Assembly (NCBI RefSeq): GCF_963583255.1
Contig: NC_084803.1
Span: 26,696,428-26,760,427 of the forward strand
Length of the DNA stretch: 64,000 nt
Direction of reading: 5' to 3'
From: Pyrus communis
Taxonomy: Eukaryota > Streptophyta > Magnoliopsida > Rosales > Rosaceae
Shown: piece after piece, positions 10,484 through 21,066 of the stretch
How positions within the stretch are numbered: the first letter of the stretch is position 1
Layout of the letters: each line of letters starts with the position of its first letter
The notes under the pieces: model-generated
The model's database searches: none
The model's input: only the letters and a program-made list of their open reading frames with translations
Told to the model about the DNA's origin: nothing
Translations under genes and position numbers: made by a program

Positions 10484-12421
10484 ATGGTCCTCCTTTCAAA
10501 ACCGTCAAAGAATATTGGTGGTGTGTTTGAGTGGAACTCCGCCATAAGAGAATGTGTGAAGCAAAATCGTTCCCAGAAAGCCCTCCTCGTCTTTCGCCAA
10601 ATGAAACAAAATGGTCTGGAAGCTGACAACTTCACCTTCCCCTTGCTTGCCCAAGCGTCTGCCAATCTGTGCAGCCTCAGATCCTCCCAAATCATTCACT
10701 CCAATGTCCTCAAGTCGCCGTTCCGGTCCGATCTCTATGTGCAAACAGCAATGCTTGACATGTACGTCAAGTGCCAACAACTCACTGATGCCTGCCTTCT
10801 GTTCGACAGAATTCCTGTGAGAGACGTAGCTTCCTGGAACGTGATGGTTCTCGGTTTTGCGCAATCCGGGTTTCTTGATAAAGTGTTGGGTTTGTTCCGT
10901 GACATGAGGTTTGACGGAATTCTGCCGGATACTGTCACGGTTGTGGGGTTGACTCGAGCAAGTTTGGATACGAAAAATTTGGCATTGGTGAAGTCCGTGC
11001 ACGCGTTTGGGATTCGAATTGGGATAGATGGAGATGTGTCAATGGCCAACACTTGGATTTCTGCCTATGCCAAGTGCGAGGACTTGAGTTCCGCCATGGC
11101 TGTATTTAATGGGGTTGAGATTGGTGTGAGGACTGTTGTGTCTTGGAACTCATTGATAGCAGGATATGGAAGCTTAGAAAAGCTTGTCAATGCTCTAAGT
11201 TTTTACAAATGGATGTTGTGTGATGGATATAGGCCCGATACAAGCACTATCGTAAGCCTCCTTTCTTCGTGCATTCAGCCTGATAAACTGTTCCAAGGCG
11301 CACTCATTCATTGTCATGGAATTAAACTGGGCTGTGATTCTGATATATTTGTTGTCAATGCCCTTATATCTATGTATTCCAGATGCGGTGATATTTTATC
11401 TTCTCGATTTTTATTTGATGGCATGACTGATAGGACTTGTGTTTCATGGACTGCTATTATCAGTGGGTATGCTGAGAGTAGGGACTTGGACGAGGCGCTA
11501 AGGTTGTTTCATGCTATGGAGGTTGCTGGCGTGAAACCCGATTTGGTTACCGTCCTTTCACTGGTTTCAGGCTGCGGCCTAACAGGAGCACTTGAGCTTG
11601 GAAAATGGATTCATCAATATGCCTTTTCTAATGGGTTAAGAGACAATATAGTGGTCTGCAATGCATTAATAGACATGTATGCAAAATGTGGAAATATTAT
11701 TAGTGCTCGAGAGCTCTTCAATGTCTTGCCAGTGAGAACTGTTGTTTCCTGGACAACAATGATCACAGGGTGTGCTTTGAATGGCGAATACAAAGAAGCT
11801 CTGGACCTTTTCAGTCTGATGGTGGAGTTTGGATTGAAACCAAACCACATGACGTTTCTTGCCATTCTTCAAGCTTGCACTCATGCAGGGTTGCTTGAGA
11901 AAGGATTGGAGTTCTTTCACATGATGAGAGAAGTTTACAACATATATCCCGGGGTAGATCATTATTCCTGTATCGCCGACCTTCTTGGACGTAAAGGGAG
12001 GTTAAAAGAAGCAGTGGAGCTTGTTGAAAGTATGCCAGTGAAACCAGATGCTGGCATATGGAGTGCATTGCTTAGTGCTTGCAAGATTCATCACAACGTA
12101 GAGATGGGTGAATACGCTTGTGGTCGTCTATTTGAGTTGGAGCCCGACCTCAAGGGGGCAGTTCCATTCGTGGAGATGGCTAACATATATGCATCGAAGA
12201 GAAGGTGGGTTGAAGTGGCTGCAGTAAGAAGAGCGATGAAGATTAACAAAGTGAAAAAATTTCCGGGACAAAGTCTTGTTCATGTAAATGGGAAGCCTCA
12301 CGTGTTTACAGTCGAAGATCGGGGTCATCTTGACAGCTTACTTTTATATGCAACGTTAGATAGTTTGAGTTTGCAGTCGAAAGAAGAATACTGGCCGTAT
12401 TTGGAGGATTTTGTGACATGA
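10484..12421 (+). CDS. E-class pentatricopeptide repeat protein, At4g19191-like
   Basis: Single-exon 645-codon gene. PLS-type PPR proteins bind organellar RNA and support editing, splicing or stability of specific transcripts. The start FEWNSAIRECVKQNRS is a typical first L/S unit. Successive repeats follow with signatures such as VASWNVMVLGFAQSG, TVVSWNSLIAGYG, CVSWTAIISGYAES and TVVSWTTMITGCALNG. The C-terminus has an E domain (PDAGIWSALLSACKIHHNVE) and E+ features (VEMANIYASKRRW, PGQSLVHVNGKPHVF) but no DYW deaminase domain. Overall order and wording resemble Arabidopsis At4g19191, annotated as mitochondrial. The N-terminus is short and its transit peptide is not obvious, so targeting is inferred. 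No frameshift or stop is present. Confidence 0.92.
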   Translation: MVLLSKPSKNIGGVFEWNSAIRECVKQNRSQKALLVFRQMKQNGLEADNFTFPLLAQASANLCSLRSSQIIHSNVLKSPFRSDLYVQTAMLDMYVKCQQLTDACLLFDRIPVRDVASWNVMVLGFAQSGFLDKVLGLFRDMRFDGILPDTVTVVGLTRASLDTKNLALVKSVHAFGIRIGIDGDVSMANTWISAYAKCEDLSSAMAVFNGVEIGVRTVVSWNSLIAGYGSLEKLVNALSFYKWMLCDGYRPDTSTIVSLLSSCIQPDKLFQGALIHCHGIKLGCDSDIFVVNALISMYSRCGDILSSRFLFDGMTDRTCVSWTAIISGYAESRDLDEALRLFHAMEVAGVKPDLVTVLSLVSGCGLTGALELGKWIHQYAFSNGLRDNIVVCNALIDMYAKCGNIISARELFNVLPVRTVVSWTTMITGCALNGEYKEALDLFSLMVEFGLKPNHMTFLAILQACTHAGLLEKGLEFFHMMREVYNIYPGVDHYSCIADLLGRKGRLKEAVELVESMPVKPDAGIWSALLSACKIHHNVEMGEYACGRLFELEPDLKGAVPFVEMANIYASKRRWVEVAAVRRAMKINKVKKFPGQSLVHVNGKPHVFTVEDRGHLDSLLLYATLDSLSLQSKEEYWPYLEDFVT

Positions 12422-13299
12422 TCAATATTTGGATTGGTAATTTCTTGAATTATAATTGGTTACAAACTCGTCATACTTGAGATTCGAACTTCTCTCTTAC
12501 TAGTTAAGAAAAATGCTACTAGACCGTAGTACTAAATGACTAATTCCTCTTCCTTACAAAGCTAAAATGTGTAGATATTTATGCTCTTGCCCCACAATTC
12601 TCTCAAATTAAAGCCCAATTTTGATTCACAATTCAGCAATTAAAGACTTACCAAAGCACTTCAAATGGGCGAAATCTAGACGAAAGAGTTAAAAAAAGAA
12701 CCTTATGTTTGACAAAGAATTTTTTATTTTTAACATACGATATTATTTACAATGAGAGCATCTCCTATCACCACCACCTTAGAGTATTCATTCAAGGACT
12801 TAGGTGCCCATCTCCAAACTCTAGACCTATCCAGAATTATAGCCCGTCAAAATATTATTTTCAAATGAACAATATCATGCTATATTTATATATAATCTCC
12901 AACCCACAGGGGTTAAACATAGTCCCTTAATAGTTTATTATTGTTAAGTTTGTTCTTTAACTTATTGGTTACATATTGTTTAAGTTTCATGTTGGTGGTG
13001 TTACATATTTTATTAAATATTTAATACCATTAAGAGAGGGGTGTGTATGAAAAAAGTGCTTAAGGTGAAAAGAATGTGAAAAATTAGAATAAAATAAGGT
13101 AAGATAGTATGTAAGGGTGCCATAGGTATTTGTAGGAAAAAATAGAATTTTTAAATTTTGTTTGAAAAAAAAAAAAAATTCCAACGGCTAGTTGACGTTA
13201 GCAAGTTGTTGCTGCTGATGGTAGTGAGCTGGAGGTGGTAGGTTGGATCCCAACAAGCAGCTTGATTTTTTTAGGGGTTGGGGGGGGGGGGGGTGTGTG
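12422..13299. other. PPR 3' flank and intergenic sequence
   Basis: AT-rich, with no gene seen. 12750-12960 contains GAGCATCTCC-like phrases often found at ends of small Tourist-like elements, without provable borders. A poly-G run of about 14 lies near 13279-13293, just left of the following transposon. Confidence 0.45.
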
Positions 13300-13547
13300 G
13301 TGGAAGCAGTGTTCTAAAAATCAGCCTAGGCGCTGGGCGGTGGGCTTTCGTGGCGATTTTGGGCAAAACGGTCAATAAAACGGAGAGGGTTTAAGCGGTC
13401 AACTAGGCGGCGCTAAGCGGCATGGTAGGCGATTCCTCGTCTCTCTACTATGTGATTGTGCAAACTGCAACCCATAATCACTAGATGTCTCTCGTCATAC
13501 TGCAAACCCATGACTTTTGTGCATGAAAACAGAGAAGTGCGGTGGTG

Positions 13548-13760
13548 GATAGAGGGAGATGTGTGGTGGAGAGATGAAGGGATTGAGGGAGATGTGTGGT
13601 GGAAAGATGAAGGGATTGAGGGAGTTGTTTTAATTTGGAGGGATAGAGGGAGATATTTTCGATGTTTGATTTCTGGTTTTTCAGGAGAGAAGAAGATGGA
13701 GAGATAGAAGCGGAGGACTTCAATGTTTGATTTGTGGTTTTTCAGGAGAAAAGAAGATGA
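13548..13760 (+). repeat. Short tandem duplications inside the hAT-like element
   Basis: Two-and-a-half copies of a unit of about 39 bp built around GAGATGTGTGGTGGA(G/A)AGATG (13556-13625) are followed by two copies of a unit of about 60 bp containing GGTTTTTCAGGAGA (13670-13760). The short open frames here come from these repeats. Confidence 0.6.
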
Positions 13761-14068
13761 GGGATAGAAACGGTGAAGACCACAAATCAAAGATGCTTAG
13801 TTTGGCCTGAAAGAGAGAGTATGGGTAGTAGGGGAACTTCGAAAGTGTGGAAAAGTGCATAGTTTGGTGTGAAATCCACCAGCCTTATCATAAAATAAAC
13901 GGATAAACAATAATTACCCACTATCCCTTAATAAATAAATTATATAAATTATTTAGATAATATTTTATTATTTGTTCTTTTTAAAACAAAATTACATTAT
14001 ACTATTGCATTATATTATTTTATTAATTTTTTTTTAAGATAAGCCTATATTATACTCTTATGTTAGAT

Positions 14069-14069
14069 A

Positions 14070-14104
<35 letters not shown>
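14069..14104. repeat. (GT)n(AT)n microsatellite
   Basis: About ten GT units are followed directly by about six AT units, inside the hAT-like element. Confidence 0.9.
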
Positions 14105-14497
14105 TTTTTTTAATAACGTATTCCTCAATGTTTAATCATCTACTATAAAATAAATTTAACTAATTTATATGGTATATAATATATTTATTCCAAATCCGCC
14201 TAGTCTACCTAGGCATTAGACTCCTGCTCACTGCCCTACTAGTGCTTAGTGTTTTTTAAAACCAAATGTGTTTTTAAATTTTGGATTTATTGGATACCCT
14301 TTTTTTTTGTGCATTTCATCATTATTTTATTATTTTATCCATGAATTTCATACAAGTATAATTTTTTGTAAGTGTCAGTATGCACTTATTTACAAGTTAT
14401 ACAAGAAATTTACCTAAATCCGCCTAGTCGCCTAGGTGCTAGACGCCAACCCACCGCCTAACTAGCGCTTAACGTTTTTTAGAATCTTGAGTGGAAG

Positions 14498-16534
14498 TAG
14501 CCAGCCCGATAGCTAAAAGACTATCATTTGGCCTGGTGGGTTCCACTTGTTTTGACCTAGCCCTCAATTGAAGTTGAGTTTTTTTAACAAATCGGGCTAA
14601 GGAATGGCCTATGGCCTTTTTAGCCATCTCCATTAGAGATGACTTTAAAGAGAATTTTTGTCTCTAAATGAACATTGTCTTCAATAGGAGAATCCTTATA
14701 TTAGAGTCCCTAAATTTAAAATTTTCATGATTTTATGTGATAATTTGATTAGGTGCACTTTTTTTATATTTTATTTTTTTAACTTTTTTTTTAATTAATT
14801 AAAAACTTCAATCAAGATTGTGGGTTCTGTTTTCCACTCAAGGTTGTGTCCCTGTATAGTCTTCATATATGGGTAAATACATTATGTATGCGGTGAGTTC
14901 CTATACTTTAGATACTCACTTTCCAATCCATTGAAAATTCATTTTGTCTTTGTATTTGTTTTATAGTCATTTTATACGGTGGATGTTCCTATTAAGGGAC
15001 TCCACTCCAGATGCTCAAAGAGGGTGAGGAGTGGGCTAAGCCTCAATAGACTAGTAATAATATAGTTCAAATTTACTTTTGGTGAAAATTAAACTTAAAA
15101 TCTCTCGCTTACAAATAAGAATGAATATCACTAAATCGGTACTAAGTGACGTTTGGCAAAGAATTTAAAGCTTGGTTTTTTTACGCCTTTTTAACTGGGA
15201 TTGGTTTAGGCAGGACTATGTCCGATGTTTGGTGGAGTAAGGACTACCAATCGACGACAATCCCGCCAATCGCGCCTTGTCCTAGGAAATCGTTTAGGTT
15301 TACGAGTTGTCCTTGTTGGAGCTCGTATTCAATTCGAAGCCCAAATTCATCTGGTGCGTTTAGGTAATTTCACTCTGTGTCTTTACAAACAGTGCATATA
15401 CTCGTTTATTTGGGAATGAATTGTGGGTCTTTATTCATTATAATCCATAAATCAGGATATCTAAACGCAACAGTACCTCCTAATTGAAGTTTTCGATTTT
15501 GGATATCATGCCTCTAGTTTTTGTTTTTTACTCTCTTCTGATTCGTCTTATTTCGGTTCTTTTTTGTTCTTGGTCTCTACAAATACCTTCAAAATCGTAA
15601 GGAAGAATTAGTGTTCGATGTTGGGATTTTTCATTTTGTGGTTGCTTATTGTTTGACATTGATATTTGATTTGCTCAATGAAGTGACAAGCCTATTTTGC
15701 ACAAGGTATAATTTGTGTGTCGAGCTGGGGTATACTGTTACTTAATTGACATGATAGATTTTGACAGGATCATACTGACTGCAAATTTGTGGATCAACTT
15801 TTAGCTAGGGCGTCCTAGTCATATGTTTGATGTACAGCTTATTTGACATCATAGATTCTTGTTCCTAATATGGGATCATCTTGATAGCAAGACCTCGCGT
15901 TTAATTTTTCTACTTCAATATTTTTACTACGTTCTAATGTTGTGTTCTCGATTAATTTGATTTGTTCCTGTTCTTTTTAGTCTTCTCTTTTATAAACCCA
16001 AAAAAGTGCATATATATGTATGTATGTATATATACATATAACTACACTATCGCTCGTTATTGTCAAAAAAATATTGCATATAAAGTATAAACACACACAC
16101 ACACACACATATATATCTGATACTTTAATCCTAGTCTTACAGTGTAATTGAATTGATTTGTTATTTCAGTACGTTATGTGTTCTTACGAGAATCAGCAAT
16201 CATGTTGTACTTGTAATGTTTTGGAGGGACGGTCCTGATTGTTATTGGAAAATATGGAGTGACTGGAATGTGGGTATTGGAATTGGATTGAATTTAGTTG
16301 TTATTTCAGCTTAGTTGCATGTTTGAACATTACAAAAATTATGCATTTTCCATGTTTAAGAGGAAGCATACGCGATCATGCTCTTGGATTGGCTCTTCAC
16401 CATCTCCCCAAACTTTAGCAGTTCCTTTAGATCTTTCGTATACCTTAGATTTCACCTCAATCACTTTTTTGTTCTTTCATAGTTGCACGCAACACACACA
16501 ATGTATGTATAGATGTACTTGCATATGGCTGTAG
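14498..16534. other. Intergenic region upstream of the mTERF pseudogene
   Basis: 14628-15018 may be a small Tourist-like element: it starts GCCATCTCCATTAGAGATG and ends GGGACTCCACTCCAGATGCTC. An (AC)n microsatellite lies at 16090-16117. No gene is supported. The stretch 15600-16500 could hold the former promoter of the mTERF gene. Confidence 0.4.
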
Positions 16535-17658
16535 ATGCAAACGCAAGCTTTGAAACCGCTTGTGTTCTCGCGCTCACCTCTATATTTCCAGTACCTTCCC
16601 TCTAATGCAGCCAAACTTTCCATCTCTCTTTTCTCATCTCTATCTTCACCCACCCAAATTCTAAAACCAAATGGAAACTCCCACCTCGCCGATTACCTTG
16701 TCAATACCTTCAAATTCACCAAACCCCAAGCCTTCTCAATCTCAAGTCGATTCTCATGGGTCACATCCCCTGAAAAGCCTCAATCTGTGTATAGCTTTCT
16801 TCGAGAACTTGGATTCTCTGATAACCATATCCGATCTGCTGTGCGTGTCTCACCCCAAATTTTGTTTTCTAATATTAACAAAACCCTGAGGCCTAAACTT
16901 GAGTTCTTTCAACAATTGGGTCTGTTCGGTTCTGATCTTGCTAGGTTCATTTCCAAAAATTCCACACTGTTGACTGCTAGTTTGGACAGAAAATTAGTAC
17001 CCTGTATTGAAATTCTGAAGAAAATTTTGGGGAATGATGAGAATGCTAAAGATTTGATTCGGGTTTTACGTAGATGTAATTGGGCCCAAAATCTAGGTTG
17101 TTAGGAAATATTGCCTTTATGGAGAGTTGCGGAATTGTTGATTCTCAGCTTTCCACGCCATTGAAGAGGCAGCCATGGCTTTTCATTGTTCAGGAATCTC
17201 TACTTAGAAGCCTTGTTGCATGGGTTGTGGAAATGGGTTTCTCATTGAATTCTGGGATGTTGGTTCATGGTTTATGTACAGTTAGCTGTTTACGGAATGG
17301 GACAATTAGTAGAAAATTGGACTTGCTTTGTGGTTTTGGTTTCTTAGAGGATGAATGTATGGGTATGTTTAGAAGAACGCCAGGGTTGCTTAGGACCTCA
17401 GAGGAGAAGTTAAAGTTTGGAATCGATTTTTTCTTTAATACGGTCAAGTTCAAAAAGTCGGTATTAATTCGTACATCTTGGATTTTGATGTGTAGCATGG
17501 AGAACTGAGTGAGTGCTCGATACAGGGTCTTAGAGCTTATAAAGTCAAAACGGTTATTGAAGAGAGACCTGAGTTTTTATGATGCACTTATTTTGCCGGA
17601 GAATGAATTTTTGGACAAGTTCATATCAAGATGTAGAGGTGACGAAGAGGATTCTTAG
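16535..17658 (+). pseudogene. mTERF-family protein, broken copy
   Basis: mTERF proteins bind organellar nucleic acid through repeated helical units. The start MQTQALKPLVFSRSP is basic and hydroxylated like an organellar transit peptide. The body then shows mTERF wording: LVNTFKFTKPQAFSISSRF, YSFLRELGFSDNHIRSAV, SPQILFSNINKTLRPKLEFF, FISKNSTLLTASLD. Near 17085 the frame shifts (frame 2 ends at 17104, frame 1 takes over with LLGNIAFMESCGIVDS). A TGA at 17506-17508 then interrupts the second frame just after CSMEN, where relatives usually have Arg. The frame continues to a natural-looking end at 17656-17658 (ALILPENEFLDKFISRCR). With one frameshift and one nonsense codon it is a recent-looking pseudogene. 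Confidence 0.88.
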
Positions 17659-18252
17659 TACAATCCAAATTTCGTCTTCCCAGGTGGTGGTTTTGTGCCC
17701 GCTGCCCAGACAGATCTGAAAAACTCGTTTGCGCCTTGTCTGGAGAATGGGGTGTGAGCTCAGCTTGAAGTTGAGTGAAAAGGCGACAGTGTAAGACTAA
17801 CTTTCCATGTTCTGAAACTGGATCACCATGTCGTAGTTAAGTTTTGGATATTCTATTTCTGTGCCGTTTACTCTTTTATGCTGCATTGCAAAAACAAGAA
17901 AGATATCATATCCAAAGGTATATTTTTCCTTTACCGGTATGCTGATTGTGTACCGGAGGTCTCTGAATATTATGTTGTTTCAGCTTGAGCTGCATTGCAT
18001 TGCATGTATACCAGAGCGGATTTTATCATCTTTGATGCTTGTTGGCATTATCTAGTCTCCATTGTTTTGCTAGTACTGTGATGAGGAGGAAATAAATACC
18101 AAAAATACCGAAAGGTTGAGGAGGAAAGAAGTTAAAACTTGCTTATTGCAACGTTTAGCACGAGAAGACTTATTGACACAGGAACCTATTGCTGCTTCTT
18201 TTCGTTTCTTTTGGAGCTACATTACACGAGTTTAATTAAATAGTAAGTGATG
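17659..18252. other. Former 3' region of the mTERF copy
   Basis: No open frame with family resemblance. Probably old 3' untranslated sequence plus intergenic DNA shared with the convergent defensin-like exon. Confidence 0.4.
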
Positions 18253-18509
18253 CTACGGCGTAATAGTTTTAGAAGAAAGAAAAGGCAGGCTGGGAAGTTG
18301 ATCTGCCTCTGCATCTCTGGGAGGTTGGCGGTCTCTGTGGCAGGAATGCATACACAGGCAAAATTCAGCAATGCAGAACCCAAAGCCTCCAGCTCCGGGA
18401 TGCGACTTTGCACACGACTGGCTGCAGTCTGGTAGCTTGCACAAACTGGGAGGGTTGGTAATTTCCTTGTTCTTGCAAAGCTGCCATGGCTTAACTCTGT
18501 GGCTTTTAC
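18253..18509 (-). CDS. Defensin-like cysteine-rich peptide, second exon only
   Basis: On the minus strand a TTTTCCACAG acceptor ends at 18510. It is followed by an open phase-1 exon to a TAG at 18253-18255. It encodes eight cysteines spaced C-x11-C-x4-C-x3-C-x12-C-x4-C-x-C-x3-C, with GAGGFGFC before the fifth. The CxxxC plus CxC pair is the cysteine-stabilised alpha-beta motif of plant defensins, secreted antimicrobial or signalling peptides. A phase-1 intron between signal peptide and mature domain is usual for the family. Unusually, about 28 residues follow the last cysteine (HRDRQPPRDAEADQLPS and on), like a C-terminal propeptide. No signal-peptide exon is seen in the 271 bp before the Harbinger insertion, nor just beyond that element, so the gene may be beheaded. 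Confidence 0.6.
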
Positions 18510-19020
18510 CTGTGGAAAATTGGATTATTGTACAAAAAATTAATTGAAAAATAAAACATTTTTATGTCGCTTGCAAAGAGTCTAGTAATGAATAACGACT
18601 TATCTAATTTAAAAATGTAGATTATGACATTAATTTGGATTTTTTATGGTGTTTCGAAGTATGAGATACTTCAAATTTTTAACTGTTAAATCTTTATATA
18701 AAATAAAAAAATCAGCATCTAATCATTAAAAAAACACAGAGCATATTATACTTTTGAGCATAATAGAATTTTTGCTTCTTTAAGAGCAACTCCACCCCTA
18801 AAGACTTTGCGCCAGCACTCTGCCCATTTATCCACTTAATTGAACAGTAATAGGCCAAAGCATCTCCACCCCAAAAAAAATGTGCTGGCACCCAGTCTAA
18901 AAATGCGCTGGCACAAACGATCTTCACCCCTACAAAATGCGCTGGCACCCAGTCCATTTAAAATATTAAATAAATTTTTTATAAAATAATAAATAAAAAA
19001 AAATAGTTTTAATTTCGGAT

Positions 19021-19350
19021 AGGATTTTTAACCAATCTCATCACGCCACGTGTCATTATCCGAACGTACTATTTTTTAAATAGATTTCCACTAAGATTTT
19101 CAACCAATCCCGACAACCCACGTGTCACTTCCTGTTTACAATAATTTAGGCAAGATTTCGATAAGATTTTTAACCAATCTCGTCACGCCACGTGTCATTA
19201 TCCGAACGTACTATTTTTTGAATAGATTTCTGCTAAGATTTTCAACCAATCCCGACACGCCACGTGTCACTTCCTATTTACAATAATTTAGCCAAGATTT
19301 CGATAAGATTTTCAACCAATCACGTAGTGCCACGTGGCATTGTCCAGAAC
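19021..19350. repeat. 142-bp tandem repeat in the Harbinger promoter region
   Basis: Two full units and part of a third, with period 142 bp (comparable points at 19023, 19165 and 19307). Each unit holds two related half-blocks of the form GATTTT(T/C)(A/C)ACCAATC followed by CACGTG(T/G). Five CACGTG or CCACGTG cores result, the G-box/ABRE-type core bound by plant bZIP and bHLH factors. Confidence 0.8.
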
Positions 19351-19375
19351 CTCATCTTTTTTTTTTTTTTGTCCA

Positions 19376-19381
19376 TATAAA
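19376..19381 (+). promoter_or_regulatory. TATA box of the Harbinger transposase, cut off from its gene
   Basis: TATAAA follows a poly-T tract and sits two bases before the retrotransposon insertion. In the pre-insertion sequence it would lie some 30-40 bp upstream of CATCCTCACACTAAACTC, a plausible transcription start, ahead of the transposase frame. It is now about 13.8 kb away. Confidence 0.55.
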
Positions 19382-19383
19382 CC

Positions 19384-20507
19384 TGTTGATCCTAAAAATT
19401 ACAAAACCTACGTGGCGCGCAGGCCGAGTAACTAATAAGCTAACTACGTCCTTCGGTCGAATGCGGGGCGTGCCAACTCGTCGGCCGAGCCTGGCCGAGG
19501 AGTAAAATCTGTTGATGTAGCTTTGAGCGCGGTGCTGACTTCTTTAACTTGCGATTGCGACCGAGGAAGGAACACTCTCGGTCTCTGGGTTCTACAGCCT
19601 GAAGACAAGGCTGCTAATTCTGCGGAGTTCACAAATCGTCCGAGCCCGATTCGGTCACTGTGATTATATTCGTGAGAGTATAAGCACGTCGAATCGAGAC
19701 CAAGGTGTATGGGCACAGGTACTCGAACGTGATATATGTCTTGATGGTAAACGTAGTTCGGCCGTCGGAATGCCGAACCCTGAAACTCACCTGTGAGTAT
19801 CCAATCATAAAACCACTCGGCGATCAGTACGCCGAGCAATGTAATTCGTAACACCTAACTATGCCGGGAAAGCTTAGTACGGTGACCTCTGCCAACAAAG
19901 GTTCGAAAACCTTCCTCGACCGAGACTTGGATAGATAATCGGTCGACCTCGACGCAGTGCTGTTTATCCAAACTGAAGATGCTTCTTGGTCGGCTGATTC
20001 TGCGGCAGCAGTGCTGTTTATCCAAACTGAAGGTGCTCGCCGGTTGCTTCCACAGTGCTGTTTATCCAAACTGAAGGTGTGTCGGCAGGAAAAAGAAAAG
20101 GAAAAATCTCAAGGTGATTGAGAGGTTTTGCGCAGGGCAATTGTATGCTGAGTTGAAGGTCCCTTGAATGTTGCATGATCTCGTGTATTTATAGTACCCC
20201 ATTCCTTGAAATCTCCTCTGATTTGGATTGGGAGTCCTTGTCCCATTTCGATTCTGGTTCGAACAAACCTACTCCCACTGGGACTCTGAATCTTCCTCCC
20301 TTTGAGGCTTTATTTCTTGCTGGTCGAGAATCCTGGTCGCACCAGGATTTCCTCAATCCTTCCTATTTATCTGGACCTCTTGAGATAGGATTCGGCTGAC
20401 CCTGCCAGCTGGCCCGGGTTTTATTATCCGGCCCACAGCATCTGTTATTACCTTGGGCCGAGCACATATGACTACTCGGCCTGCCCAAGATATTTTGGGC
20501 CCAAACA
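19384..20507 (-). repeat. 3' LTR of Tat copy 1
   Basis: On the element strand it begins TGTTTGGGCCCAAAATATC and ends AATTTTTAGGATCAACA (TG...CA). It contains a TATAAATA box (20186-20193, minus) and three direct repeats of about 27 bp at 19955-19981, 20009-20035 and 20053-20079. Confidence 0.93.
19955..20079 (-). repeat. Three 27-bp direct repeats in the LTR
   Basis: Core CTTCAGTTTGGATAAACAGC (element strand) occurs three times with spacers of 27 and 17 bp. It recurs at the equivalent place in the 5' LTR (32636-32760) and in both LTRs of copy 2 (41838-41960 and 54629-54751). It lies 110-230 bp downstream of the LTR TATA box, therefore in the transcribed leader. A role in RNA packaging, priming or enhancer function is possible but unknown. 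Confidence 0.8.
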
Positions 20508-20523
20508 TTGCCCCCTCGCTTCT
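20508..20523 (-). other. Polypurine tract of Tat copy 1
   Basis: AGAAGCGAGGGGGCAA on the element strand directly precedes the 3' LTR, the position for plus-strand DNA priming. The equivalent tract in copy 2 is AGAAGCGAGAGGGCAG. Confidence 0.8.
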
Positions 20524-20935
20524 GAGGTCGCCGACTGTCACCTCTTGGTCGGGCCTCGACCTTGAAGAAGCGAAGACATTTATTGCTTCTTTGAATTTTA
20601 CTCCCTTAATGATCATTATTCCTGCATATTTATGAGACATGATTGCACTTTCCTCGTCGCCCCCAACGCGTGGCCATGTGTCGATTCTCCGCCGTTCTTA
20701 AAAGCTTCACTCATGGGCCTCGAAACCGTGAACTAATTGAACCGTCTCATCCTTATTAAATGCATTGAACCTGTCGCCACACGCCATCGTGCGTCCTGGA
20801 TTTTCGACTCCTCGATCCCATTTTCGCAGGTTCCCAAAATATCCGAAATGATTGCAGACTTTCCCGGTTACATTTCCCCCCAATCTGAACCAGCGCTTTT
20901 GAATTCCAGACGTTTGATATTCATTCTGAAAAGCC

Positions 20936-20943
20936 TATAAATA
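20936..20943 (+). promoter_or_regulatory. TATA box of the antisense gene
   Basis: TATAAATA lies 124 bp upstream of the ATG at 21067, on the strand opposite to gag-pol and outside the LTR. Copy 2 keeps the same box (reverse complement, about 53739-53746). This supports independent transcription of the antisense gene. Confidence 0.65.
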
Positions 20944-21066
20944 CCCACATTTCTGCCATTCGCCTCTTACGCCCTCAGAAACTCCAGAATCTCTAATTTC
21001 TCATCTTTGTTTGCTCAAATCAAACCTTCCAGACCTTCTGCAATTTTTTAGTTCTTTCTTCTGCAA

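Larger units (their letters stand above)
13307..14490. mobile_element. Non-autonomous hAT-like transposon
   Basis: Terminal inverted repeats are visible. The left end reads AGTGTTCTAAAAATC and the right end, in reverse complement, TCAAGATTCTAAAAAACG. Both continue into related GGCGGTGGGC/GGCGGTGGGT blocks. The element is bracketed by GTGGAAG at 13300-13306 and 14491-14497, a 7-bp duplication (8 bp with one mismatch), which suits hAT-type insertion. No transposase frame is present. An internal partial copy of the right end lies at 14190-14266 (CCGCCTAGTC...CTTAGTG). Confidence 0.65.

Noticed and set aside
13456..13707. 83-codon frame in the hAT-like element
   Set aside because: Generated by short tandem duplications; no family resemblance and no transposase motif.
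14628..15018. Possible Tourist-like MITE (GCCATCTCCATT ... CCAGATGCTC)
   Set aside because: Ends are only roughly inverted and no TAA/TTA duplication could be fixed with confidence.
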